Assembly: GCA_011009095.1 (NCBI GenBank)
Contig: VTPC01008339.1
Span: forward strand, 1 to 64,000
Reading direction: 5' to 3'
DNA length: 64,000 nucleotides
Source of the DNA: Ignelater luminosus
Taxonomy: Eukaryota; Arthropoda; Insecta; Coleoptera; Elateridae
A program made the position numbers and the translations under genes. The notes beneath the pieces were generated by a model. It had not been told where the DNA came from. It did not search any database and saw only the letters and a list, made by a program, of their open reading frames with translations. Numbering within the stretch: position 1 is the stretch's first letter; every line of letters begins with the position of its first letter. Below are positions 46,951 to 58,216 of the stretch, piece after piece.

Positions 46951-49900
46951 TCACTTATTCATCACTTGAAACAGAACAGCTGCGTACGAAGCGGCCGATT
47001 TAACTACCTGTAATAAAAATAAAAGTTTAAATTAAAAGCAACTGTAACCTCTAATATGAATGAGTTACCGCGACGAGGGAGGAAAGAGAGAGATCCACGA
47101 ATTTTCCTGCTGTTAAAATCAGTGGACGTTTCGAACGTTCCATTATAAGAAACATGGTTTTACGGACTACAGGGCCGCAATAAACCCATTCGGTATCATA
47201 GCATGCATCTCCAATTCTAGAACTCTGAAAAATACATACAAATTCTAGTATAAACAAAAGATAATTAACGTAAGTATAAATCAAAGTTAGAAAAGTCTTT
47301 TGTTTCATTTATCATAGCCAACTATGTAAAAATTAATTTATAGCTATTAACGCCCTAGTTTTAACTTAAATTATTTATATTGAAATATTGTATTGATTAG
47401 AGGTTCCAGATGCATAATTCTTCTGTTCTAGTATCTACAAAGCGAATAAAATTAATTTGCATGAGTCATGACCAACTACTTTAAATTACACAAAACATCA
47501 AGTATGCTTGGAATGTAAATTTATGAGTAGTATAGGTAATTCTATTCAGAATTCTGATGTAAATTTTAGTTGGACAAAAGTATACACGGTGTTTCATTTA
47601 AAATAGAAGTGATGATGTCATTTCTTTTGAAACGGAATTTTTTTTGTGTTTGGTGCTAAATAAATGGAATATAATTTTGAGAAATTATAATAAGCACGTT
47701 TGGTATTTATAGGAAAAGTTTTACTAGCAAAGCTTTTGGTCAGATTCTGACATCTTCGGCGATCTGTTTATCATTACAGGTTTTTACTAGAATTTCCATT
47801 ACAGTTCAATTTGTAAAATTTATAATTAAATTCACCATTAAATGTTTTGACAATTTCATTACTTCAACAGTTGTTTTACCCCCCAGTAGATTCCTAGCAA
47901 ACCCTAAACGTAAAATTACGTGTTCGAATTTCTCGACGTAATTAGAGGAAACTTTCAAGACACAGAAGTGCTGTTTGAAGGAAATGTACTATGCATGTAA
48001 ATCAGAATAGTTGGTCGGTAGATTTTACGTTGGCTTATCACGTAATATGTATTACTATGAAAGGCCTAAGAAAATTATAAAACTTGTCGCCTTTTTATTA
48101 GAAATAAGAAATTTTGTCATTGCAATCTTTATTACAAGTGACAATTTAATTTAGATTTTTTATTTTTGACCTTTGTATTAAAAAATACAAGAAAAATAAT
48201 AGTATCAATATTTTCAATAATGTCTAAATAGAGGCAGAGATTAGTTGATCGTCATGGTGATGTGATTGCATCAGTGGTGCAACGTTAACTAAGGAATGCG
48301 TGCATGTAAGGTATATGTAGATAAAGAACTTCGACGTCTCGAGCTGCTGATTAACCTGCTGTTTCACATGAATGCCGTCAGTATCTTACGAAAATTGCAT
48401 ATGTATGATTGTCAGGCAAGTAGTCGATATGCGCAACGTGTTTATATGCAACTGCATTGGAGTATACGGACAACTTTACTGGACCATCAACTAAGTAATA
48501 CCGCTGCTTGATAATGACATGATATCCAGCGATGCGAATTAAATGAAATACAAGACTGTCTAGCTTGATGTTCTGAGTACCCAATAACAGGGATGCTTTA
48601 TATTCGTTAGTTTCTTTATTTCGAACATTCTTTTGCAAATTAAATGTTAGTCGGAAAAAAATTAAAATTAAAAGCTGTATTTACAAAATCGAACCAACTG
48701 GTACTCAAAATCTCAATAAAATTTAATTTTAATTAAAACTGAAAACTTGAAAAAGTATTGCCTGCTTTCTTGCCAATCCTAAACTATTCTGCTAATTAGA
48801 GCAGTCTAAAAGTCTTCTGACAAGAAATCTTTGTTCAACTGTAAACTGAAGAGGTGCGAATTTTTTAATCAAACTTGGCAGAAATGTTGGGCTACTGAAA
48901 GATACGCCTTGATCCCAAAATTGAATCAATTATTATTTGTTGATAGCCCAACATTTCTATCAAATTTAGCTGCAAAATTTGCATTCCTTCTTGGTGTTGC
49001 AATTTCTATGTCACCGAGTATATTTTTTATATTTCCGTGTCTCTAAAGTGACGTAGTACATTCGTTTACAAAGACTCTTTTTATAACTATAAAGTCTAAT
49101 CAACAAGTACGAGTTTTAGCACAGCATCTTTAAAATACTTTGTCCTCTCGCGCTTCTCTGATTTTTTAATCACATAGTTCCATATTTAATTAATTTTGCT
49201 TTCTCTTTCTTCATTGTTATTGTATTAAAATGGTTTTCTTATAAGAATTACTTTATAGAAATGCTTTACAGCTAATCAGACTTCATACATAATTAAATGT
49301 AAACAGCGCGTTGACCTACAGTACCTTAAATTTATACTTTCGCATTTTAAAGATAATGGACCAAGTTATTTCTAGGTTTTTTCTGAGCCAAAAAAATACA
49401 ACAATTAACTAACGTTGTGCAAATTACCTGTTAGCTTATTTTACATTAAACATTCTTGGTAAAATTTGAGAAGTAGAAATACTAAATTTAGCTGAACTGT
49501 AACTCCATTTCCAAACGAAGTAACTTTCTATAGTCCGATTTCGTTACTCCCGATAATATCAACATTATTTGAAAAACTACTTCTGAAACGAATAAAACCA
49601 ATTGTTGAAAGTCAAAACCTAATTCTCTCACATCAATTTGATTTTAGAAACAAGCATTCAGCGATTGACCAAATTTACAGAATAATAGATATCATCGAAA
49701 AAGCCTATGAAGTTATGAAAATATGCCTAGCCATATTTTTAGACATAGCCCAAGCTTTCGAGAAGGTGTGGCATAATGGACTACAAAATAAATTAAATAA
49801 CACCTTACCAAAACAACACACCAAAATGCTGGAATCCTACAAATCTGGACGAATATTCCGTGCCAAACAAGGGGAGGCATATTTCAATATTAAAAAAATA

Positions 49901-51933
49901 AAAGGAGTACCCAAGGGTAGTGTCCTAAGACCACTCCTTTACCTATTGTACACTTGGGATATCCCGCAAACAGAAAGCGTGACAATTGCCATCTTCGCTG
50001 ATGATATAGCTATCCTTCCAGTAGGAGGCAACAGCGAAGAAACGGCTGCCAAATTGCAGGAGGCATGCAATAGAGTGAACGAATGGACCAAGAAATGGAG
50101 AACACGAATAAACGAGAGTAAGTCCGTGCATATTGACTTTGCCTACAGGAAAGACGATCAGTACCCGATATCAATAAACAATGTCAACATTCCACACTGC
50201 AATATAGCGAAATACCTTGGAATGAACCTAGACGTCTGATTACGGTGCAAGAAACACATAAAAAAGAAAATCTTAAATATAAAAATGTACTGGCTGCTTG
50301 GGTGAAAATCGCAACTGTCTCTGCATAATAAACTACTACTATACAAACAAGTACTAAAACCTGTCTGACCGTATGTTACACAGCTTTGGGGATGAGCATC
50401 CAAAAGCAACATTGACAAAATTCAAGTATTTCAAAACAAGGTTTTGCGAGGTATTGTGAATGCTCTGTGGTACTATCGCAATGATGACCTTCACAGAGGT
50501 CTGAAAATTCCAACTGTCAGAAAGGTGATCCAAAGGTTTGTAAAAAACTACGAGAGAAAGACTTCACGGCCACATCAACCCAGAAGCACTGCAGCTTCTA
50601 GACAACGCCAACCTGAATAGAAGACTCAAAAGCATCAAACCGTTTGAACTCCTGTAGTGTGTGAAAGTGATACGTGATAAAGCAGAGCAGACTAAGATAC
50701 ACCAATTGGAACATCTTAGATGTCGATTACAACGAGTAACAGTTATCTAAAATAAAAAAAGTACAACAATTAACTAACGTGCAAATTACATGTAAGCTTA
50801 TTTTACATTAAACATTCTTGGTAAAATGCTAGAACTAGAAATACTACATTTACCTGAACTGTAACTTCATTTCCAAACGTACAATATAGACTAATCTGAA
50901 ACATCAGTGTACCCAAAAAACTTAAGGCAAATATAAAATCTAAACTGCCTGGGGCAGCCTAAAATAAATGAATGTTACTTCTATCAACTGCTAAGTTATC
51001 ATATTAATGCTTACGTTCATAAATGTAAATCCTACTAAACAAATTCCTGCTGCACTACATATAAATTGGCTTAAAAAGACGTAAGTGAAAATATCTTCAA
51101 TTGCTTCGGTAAACCTGAAAATGCCTATTTAAATGAATGTGGTAGTAATAATGTAACGGGTAATACTCAATAATTGCTAAATGATGCTCTACACACTTGC
51201 AAAACATTTTATTGATTCTGCAATCAGAAACACCATACAATAGTAGTATATTCCTTAATTCATTATTTCTCAATAATACTTGGAGATCAGTAATCTTTAC
51301 AATAGTTTCTCTTAAAATCTTAGAATAGCTTGCAGAAAGTCCCATCATACTCGTGGATAAGTTATCAAATCCTATACTCGTCCATGCAGCAGAGAACAAA
51401 GCAAAACACTGGAAAACATAGACAGCAATGTATATATAAAACGGTTGCTTTTTAAGATCCAATGGAAACGGTAGTGGAGTCTGTCTTTCGCGTACTGTAT
51501 TTAAAAGAGGCGCTATAAGAATTAATATAACAGTGGTGACACCACTGCAAAGAAATAGTTTGACTAAAACTCTAGCAAAACGTATTATACGTGCCAAATA
51601 CACATCATATTCTTCTTCGTAATAAGTAAAATGTGGCGAATGCAAAAAATCTAGGAGGTCTAAAAAGGCTGGCATTTTAAAGTAAAATATAGTAAATTTT
51701 ATACTGCAGTTTAGAATTGCGACAAACATAGACCAACTCTGAATTAATTGTGAAAAATCTTTCACAACTGCGTTGCTTATAAGTAAAGATAACGCAAAAG
51801 ACGCCACCATTCCATAATGTATTACACCATATATTCTGTAAAATATTGTCGGTGACCTATGAGGCCAGAATCCTGTCATGGTCATTATTCTTTTTTGAAT
51901 TTCAAATGCATCTGAGTTTGTTGACTTCGTCAT
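46951..51933 (-). CDS. Odorant receptor OR-4 (7tm_6 family), intact, most divergent copy
   Basis: Exons 51167-51933, 51015-51114, 50854-50958, 47069-47224 and 46951-47007 join in frame to about 394 residues. Exon phases equal those of OR-1 to OR-3, but exon 1 is one codon shorter (767 bases). Marks are MTKSTNSDAF at the start, SPHFTYYEEEYDVYLARI, GNEVTVQ, DACYDTEWVYCGPVVRKT, LTAGKFVDLSL and the end ASYAAVLFQVMNK. A plain reading of exon 1 runs on past the GTATTACC donor, so the C-terminal residues after CVEHHLAIIE in that open frame are intronic. Intron 3 (3.6 kb) holds a non-LTR element. OR-4 is clearly less similar to the others, so it is an older duplicate. Confidence 0.88.
48845..48992. 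repeat. Inverted repeat with about 50-bp arms
   Basis: Arms 48845-48893 and 48943-48992 share an inverted core AGAAATGTTGGGCTA plus weaker outer similarity, with a 49-base loop. It sits in intron 3 of OR-4. It may be a small foldback element. Confidence 0.65.
49389..49517. repeat. Left direct repeat flanking the non-LTR element (copy of OR-4 exon 3 edge)
   Basis: About 127 bases are the same as 50753-50879 with roughly 10% differences (shared TACAACAATTAACTAACG, TTACATTAAACATTCTTGG, CATTTCCAAACG). The last 26 bases copy the 3' end of OR-4 exon 3, but the donor next to it is lost (GT changed to CT), so this copy is inert. Confidence 0.85.
49518..50640 (+). pseudogene. Non-LTR reverse transcriptase, truncated and interrupted
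   Basis: Open from the truncation point to a TGA at 50237-50239. It begins with SPISLLPIISTLFEKLL (finger region, normally RPISLLP), then FLDIAQAFEKVWHNGL (motif A, with the first catalytic Asp), GVPKGSVLRPLLYLLY (motif B) and IAIFADDIAIL (motif C, ADD). These are the RT motifs of jockey-type elements. After the TGA, probably a mutated Arg codon, the frame continues with KKHIKKKILNIK and YKQVLKP with further stops to about 50640. The endonuclease and gag-like part are missing because of 5' truncation. Confidence 0.85.
49518..50752 (+). mobile_element. 5'-truncated non-LTR retrotransposon (jockey-like)
   Basis: It starts abruptly inside the reverse transcriptase and ends in an A-rich tail (TAAAATAAAAAAA), with long direct repeats on both sides: the picture of target-primed reverse transcription followed by 5' truncation. 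It lies in intron 3 of OR-4, antisense to the host gene. Stops in the 3' half show that it is old. Confidence 0.85.
50753..50879. repeat. Right direct repeat flanking the non-LTR element (functional OR-4 copy)
   Basis: Partner of 49389-49517. This copy holds the last 26 bases of OR-4 exon 3, the intact GTAAAT donor and about 100 bases of intron, so splicing of OR-4 can still work. Confidence 0.85.
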
Positions 51934-52012
51934 CTAAAAATAATAACGTGATTCTAAATTAAGCTTCACTAAAGAAATACAGGAAATTAATAAAATCAAA
52001 ATTGCGACTTAC
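51934..52012 (-). other. Predicted leader intron of OR-4
   Basis: ATTTTTAG abuts the ATG at 51933, and a GTAAGTCG donor begins at 52012. 79 bases, as in OR-3. Confidence 0.5.
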
Positions 52013-52013
52013 A

Positions 52014-53266
52014 TGTTTACACTAATAAAGGCAATTTAGAGTACAAATGAGAGGCGGCTGAACCTCAATTTAGAATGTTTTTATGTATATTACCGACAAG
52101 TATATGCTTACTAATACCAAACAGTCTAATTTAATGTTTTGTACTTGGAAACGCCCTTTACTTGAAACATGTGTTTACAGCTTCATTCTACATTAATAAT
52201 TTCAGATTCATATTCGTAAACCTACTGTCTCTTAACGTCATCACTTATAGAATTAAATTTTTAAAATGGCTTTTATTATTAAATGAATATTACTATTCCA
52301 ATAACACAGTTTTAAAATACAATTGAAAATTTTTGTTGCTAAGGTAATTCACTTGCGCTTTAAAGTAAGGTATCTTTTTAACATTAATTGCAATTATTTT
52401 TTTTTTTAATTGAAATACAAAACCCTTGTACATTTGTACAGACTGTTCTAAAGTTTCGCAGTAAATGTTGTTGTTTGATAATAATGAACTTAAAAAGGGT
52501 TTTTGTAAAAAACTGTATTGTGATTTTATAATACAATCTGTAATGTCATTTTAATTTACGTCATCTTAATATTTTGTAAATATAATTAGTTATTTTCGTT
52601 TATTAAGTTTTTAGTTGAAAGTATCTTCAATTTATTATGCACGATGTTTATTTAAATACACGTGTGATTTCTTTTAAAAATTGTTTATCGTGCTCAATTG
52701 TTCAAATTTCGTGGAATTGTGTCGGCCAGATGCTGTTCTCAACCGAGCTTGTTTTAACGTAGGCAAATCTACATCTAAAACTTCTCACCGCATATTGGTA
52801 CGCATTATGTTTATATATAGTCCTTGTGTGATCCCGTCTTTTAAAAAACACCGGCGCGGCGGACTCGGAAAGTGTCACCTCGGCCTGCTGCAAGTTTGAA
52901 TGGACAAGGAACGATCCATCATACAGATAGCGGTGTTCGTTTCGCTATTTCTTTTCATAAATGCCTTAAAAATAGATGATAAGACAAACTTAAAAGAAAC
53001 GGAGACGTGACAACGTAGGCTTTTGTGAAGTTGTAATATAACCACACTTTTTCCTTCTTGCTTGGTTAGGGTCAGTTAGCCTGTTATTCTAATTTTGTCA
53101 TTTTACGTCTTTTTTTGGTATTGCTGTTATTCTTTTATTTATATTAAAATAGTTCTTTTAAGAGCTCATTAAACTCAGCGTATCGTTATACAGGTAATTA
53201 TAATTTGAATTATAACAACCTAATGATCAAAATATCAATGCAATATTTCAGGTTATATTTGGGATT
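52014..53266. other. No gene recognised; upstream of OR-4
   Basis: It should include the OR-4 leader exon and promoter, not identifiable by eye. TTTCAG lies 17 bases upstream of the ATG at 53267 and could be a splice acceptor for the transposase gene that follows. Confidence 0.4.
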
Positions 53267-54622
53267 ATGGCTGAAGTTTTCAAAAATGCTAAAGAAAAAC
53301 ACGTAAAAAGTGGTCAGAGACTTATGGCTTACAATGTCTATTTAAAACATTTACAAAACAACTGTAAGACTTGGTCAGTCAAGCAAACGTCGGCTGAAGT
53401 TGGGATCGGACAGAATACGATGTGGAATATAATTAAACAAATGGAAGCTTCTGGATTGGTACGATCTCCTAAGAAAACTAGGGAATCAAAAACATGTTTT
53501 CAGAAACTTGAAGACTTCGAGAAATCTGCCATACGAAGACATGTACATTGATTTTATTTTCGAAATGAAGTTCCAACTGTAGGAAAAATACTACAAGCTG
53601 TTAACGAAGACGATTCATTACCAGATTTTAGTTATTCAACATTACATAGAACGTTATTAAAATTAGGATTCAAATATGATAAACGAACAAGAAAAACGAT
53701 TTTGATTGAAAAGCCAACTATTGTTTTGTGGAGAAGAAAATATTTAACTGCTATTACACAATACCGAGAAGAAGGAAGAACGATTTATTAAACAGATGAA
53801 ACATGGGTTAATGCAGGACATGTGGGAAGCAAAGTTTGGTATGATACTACCATTAAAACTGCCAGACAAGCATTATTTGAAGGCCTTTCGACTGGAATCA
53901 AAGATCCATCAGGCAAAGGAAAGAGGTTAATAGTTGTTCACATCGGTAGTGAATCTGGCTTTGTTGATGGAGGACTTCTAACTTTTGAATCCAAAAAGAC
54001 AGGTGAGAACTGTATTGTTTTTGTATGTTTTTTATTACAATAAATTATTTGAATGTTTGTAGGTGATTATCATCAAGACATGGATGGAGATGTTTTTAAA
54101 ATGTGATTGGAAGGGATCCTACCTAAATTAGAACCTCCTTCGGTTATTGTAATGGACAACGCCCCTTATCATAGTGTTAAAGCTGATAAAGTACCCACTC
54201 GGAATTGGAGAAAAGATCAGATTATTGATTGGCTTCATGGCAAGGAAATTACACCAGGAGATAATTTATTGAAATTGCAATTATTAGAATTGGTAAAACA
54301 GTATGTGTTATCACATCCAACACCATATGTCATCGATGAACTTATTAAAAAGAGTGGAAGATTAATTTTAAGATTACCACCGTATCACTGTAATCTGAAT
54401 CCTATTGAGCTAGTATGGGCTCAAGTTAAGCAACATGTTGCTGTTAATAATCGAACGTACTCTATCGAAGAGGTAAAGCAACTCTTATGTGATGGAATTG
54501 CTGGTGTAACTGCAGAAAAGTGGAATGATTGTGTCAATCATGTAATACGTGTAGAAAATCATATGTGGGATTTAGACGGAATAACAGAACAAGTGGTTGA
54601 GAAAAGTGTGATTAATTTATAG
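53267..54622 (+). pseudogene. Long-spacing DDE transposase (DD83E, Sailor-like) with an intron, nonsense-mutated
   Basis: The ATG at 53267 opens MAEVFKNAKEKHVKSGQRL, followed by a helix-turn-helix (SVKQTSAEVGIGQNTMWNII) and a second HTH-like part. Catalytic residues are Asp in TDETWVNAGH, Asp in VMDNAPYHS and Glu in NLNPIELVWAQVK. I count 83 residues between the last two, far more than in mariner and close to the DD82E group called Sailor. A 60-base intron (54003-54062, GTGAGA...TTTGTAG) joins KKT to GDYHQDMDGD in frame. Three in-frame stops (near 53549, 53789 and 54104) interrupt an otherwise well-kept gene, so inactivation is fairly recent. Terminal repeats were not found. Confidence 0.8.
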
Positions 54623-57600
54623 TCGGAGAGTTCTAGCGAGGAGGATTCTGCTGACGATGATATGGAGGTAGAGTGATTACCAGAAGTATAAATACACAAA
54701 CAGCAAAATGGATGCACTATTGTTATATACAGTACCTACAACTCCTGCTCCTTAATTAAAATATGTTTTGTAATTATTGAATTGACTTGTACTACAGGCT
54801 TTTTACCTTTTTGTTTATGTAAAAACTAAATAAATAAACATTTACATGTTAACTCGTAACTTCCTTTGCTTCGTAAGAGGTATATACTTATGAGGTTATT
54901 CATTATACTTTGTCATTATAAAAATCGACTATTTCATTTATTCATAGTTCGTCAGCTACTGGTTTTTAATTTTTATACATATTCTTGAACAACTATTAGA
55001 AAGCAATTTCAAATTTGGCGCCCTTTTCGAACACTTCAGCTGCTTAAATCTGCCTTGCACCGCAGTGCCACCTACTTTATTCTTATTTGATTTAGACTAT
55101 AGCATGGCTTGGGTTTTAGCTTGCTTGGGTTTTAGCTTGCTTGGCACTCGGAAAAAGTGCGGCAGAACAGAGAAGAGAGTTCACGTTCAGCTTGGAGAGT
55201 AACAAGGTGATGCCGCGAAATATTCTGCCGCAAAATCATATCGTTATGTTGAAATATTATTCAAGCTCTTTGAAAGTGCCTAATAATCGGTTTATAATAG
55301 TGGACTGGACTTCGAGACACCCAAATTCTATTCTTGCGGACGGAAGTTCAGTGATGAGGGCTTTTTAAAAAGGATTTTATCTGAGACTCGAGATGGGCTA
55401 CTGCCCCTAGATATCACGAAATATTTCTGAGAAACAGGGAATGAAATATTCTAACGACGGCTTTTTTTGTGGCGGGCTTTTATCAAGGGAACCTACATTG
55501 TGAATTTCGTTCCAAATAAACAGAACTATTCAAAATGCACGAAAAGGTGAGCACTATTACTGGAACACACTTTTTTACAAAAAAGTCGATACCCCACAAT
55601 CACAGTTTTTCACAAAAAAAATTCGACGTAAGAGCCGACAAAGGTTACGCTCAATAAAAACTGAGAATCTCCTTGAAATAAGAGAATTGAGGACTTACAG
55701 TATTACTGGAATTTTTGAAAAAAAGGAGGAGAAATTTCAATCGGAAATTCTATATTGTCATGTAGCTTCTTGTTGGTTACTAGAAGATCAGGCAAGTTAA
55801 AGAGTTTCTAGATGATTTAGCCTTTTTATTAGGCGTCGTAAATTATTTAAGACTTTTTAAATCTGCTCAGATATTTTAGTGACGTCATCTTGTTAGTCTT
55901 TTTTAATTTGTTCTAATAAGTAAGTATAGTAATAAACCTAGATTTTCAACTTGATTGCTTATTCTGAATAACTATAAATATTTTTTCCTTGATCTGATTG
56001 AAGGGGAAAGAAGGAATAGAAATGTAGGGTTTTAAAAAACTTGTACACAGTTTTGATTTTTTGATACATAATGGCAAAAAATGATAGATAAATCTAGATA
56101 AAATCTTTTCTAAAAATGCTCAAATTATTTATAGAATAATGTAATATTCCATGCACCTGTGCTACTTTATTAATAAATTATGTACCTAATAAATGAATCT
56201 TGAATAAAAAATATCTCTTCTATAGAGAAACACTCTTTACTGAATAAATGGATGTTTTTCTCTTAGCAATAACATCAACTTCTAATGTAAATATAATATA
56301 AAGTGATTATAAAGTATAAATGTTTATGTAAAATTGCATGTCGCGGATCCGAATGACTTATTTTGTTTAATAATAATTCACATAAATAAAATCTGTACAA
56401 TTTAATATGTCATGTTAAAGTTTCTAGTAAACCTGTTGCTTGCGATAATTAATAATTTTAACAAATGTCTTTGTATTCTAAATGATTAAATTAACATGAT
56501 TAAACGATTACTTCCTTATTTATTTATGAAGTGATTTTGTGAGTCGGAGGATCTTTGTTTAGATCATTAAGTTAAAGTTGCAAATTCTGTTAAAAGTACT
56601 TAAATGATCTATAAAGTTTATGTAAATACATGCATGCTATCTAAAAGTGCTGTTTAGCTGGGTTGGATACTGTTGCTACTTTTATGTTGTGTTGGTCTTT
56701 ATTTTTTAATTTAATTAGTGTCCCGTTTGTCTTACGTACTTTTACTCTTAGTGTACGTCGTCTAGTTTGTAAATAACGTTTTATAAATTAATGGTATTAT
56801 ATTTTTAAGTTTTCGAAATATAACTTTGTTTTTGAAAACGTTAATTAATTTAGGGGCAAGTTCTTTTATGCAGGGTATCCTAAAATAGTGCTCTTTTCGT
56901 GAACGGTGTATTCCCCAGCAGTAAATAAGTCATACAACTTTTTAGGCTTAAAAAGAATTTTAAAACTGGCCAATAAAACAGAGAGTATGTAAAACAAATC
57001 TGTATTGTTATTACTGACAGTTGTAACGTTTCGCTTTTTTACGTTGCAATTGTTCATAGTCTGAGTCTAATTGCCCTTTCAATAATCGATTTTTAACGCT
57101 CCGCTCCCTATTTAGCAACATCAAGTAATTTTTATAAGCGATAGGTTATGTTTGAATCTTTTTTAATGTCTCGCCAAAACGCAATTAAATTAGGTTGGTG
57201 TGATAAACGTCATTGTAATTTTAATAGATAATGACTAATTAAATTTAAAATGGTTAATTTTTAGGTTTCTTTTATTTAAATCACCCCTTTTAGAAAAGCT
57301 AGAAGGTTCTTAAATTTGGTTGATTGATTTTGAAATCATTGTATTTTAATAAGTTTTTTATATCGGGCGATGACTTGTCCGACGCAGCATAGAGTTTACA
57401 ATACTAGATAATGTTTAATTATTTTCTTCCTTAATTATTTTTGAAGCAAAGTTGGTAATAGTTCGATATAGCTACCTCTGAAATTAAACATGTATATCTA
57501 TTCAGAAAATCAAAAGACACCTGCGGAAGGCCTCTCCAACGTCAAACACTTAGAAAATTAAAAAAGAAATTTGAACTATCTTGACAGTTTATTAGCAAAA

Positions 57601-57728
57601 AGACAGCCACGACATTATAATATAGTGGCTATGTTCCTGCCACCCTCTGACAGCGTACCAACCGACAGTACCACAACCCAATTTCCCTAAATCACGTGGA
57701 GAACATTGACCTTGCGTAAACATGGGTG
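54623..57728. other. No gene recognised; small duplication at 55108-55139
   Basis: A 16-base unit CTTGGGTTTTAGCTTG is repeated twice in tandem at 55108-55139. The plus-strand frame 55141-55368 has no motif I know. The rest is AT-rich. Confidence 0.45.
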
Positions 57729-57943
57729 AATTAATTTAAAAAATAAACTTTTAGCTACTACTAACCCAACCACACCCTCACTTGGGGTAAAATTCATTAA
57801 ACAAATGAACGTTTAACTGTTTCTAACTTAACCACACCCTCGCTAGGCCTCCCCGCAAGATTTGTGGAGAATTCATTAAAAAAATGAATGTTTAACTGCT
57901 TTTAACCCAGCCACACCCTGGCTAGGCCCCCTCCACAAGATTG
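57729..57943. repeat. 79-bp tandem repeat, 2.7 copies
   Basis: Units start near 57729, 57791 and 57870. Each has AATTCATTAAA, a GTTTAACTG block and AACCACACCCT followed by GCTAGGCC (first copy more diverged and shorter). The units are more GC-rich than the flanks. Confidence 0.75.
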
Positions 57944-58216
57944 AGTCATTTTGCGAGTGAATGAAGCCGCCTACAACATCCATACTTAGTTCATGTTTCA
58001 TTAGGGGGTTGGTAGTGTGTGCAGCAGCTGAATTAATTGCCACCTTCATTGTTTCTATCATGCAAAATAACCTAAGCTGTGCCTAAAAATCGTGCTTGTT
58101 TTTCGTTGGTTTTACCAAGATTGGAATAACTCTACCTGCTGATACCAAAAAGTTGCTCCTAAAGCGTCGTTTTCCTAGGGTTAGCTATATCTAACGACTA
58201 CCGCAAAGTTTAATTA

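Noticed and set aside
48845-48992. MicroRNA precursor
   Set aside because: The loop is long (about 49 bases) and pairing outside the 15-base core is patchy; there is no evidence for processing.
57729-57943. CRISPR-like array
   Set aside because: The repeats are contiguous, without unique spacers, and the DNA is eukaryotic.
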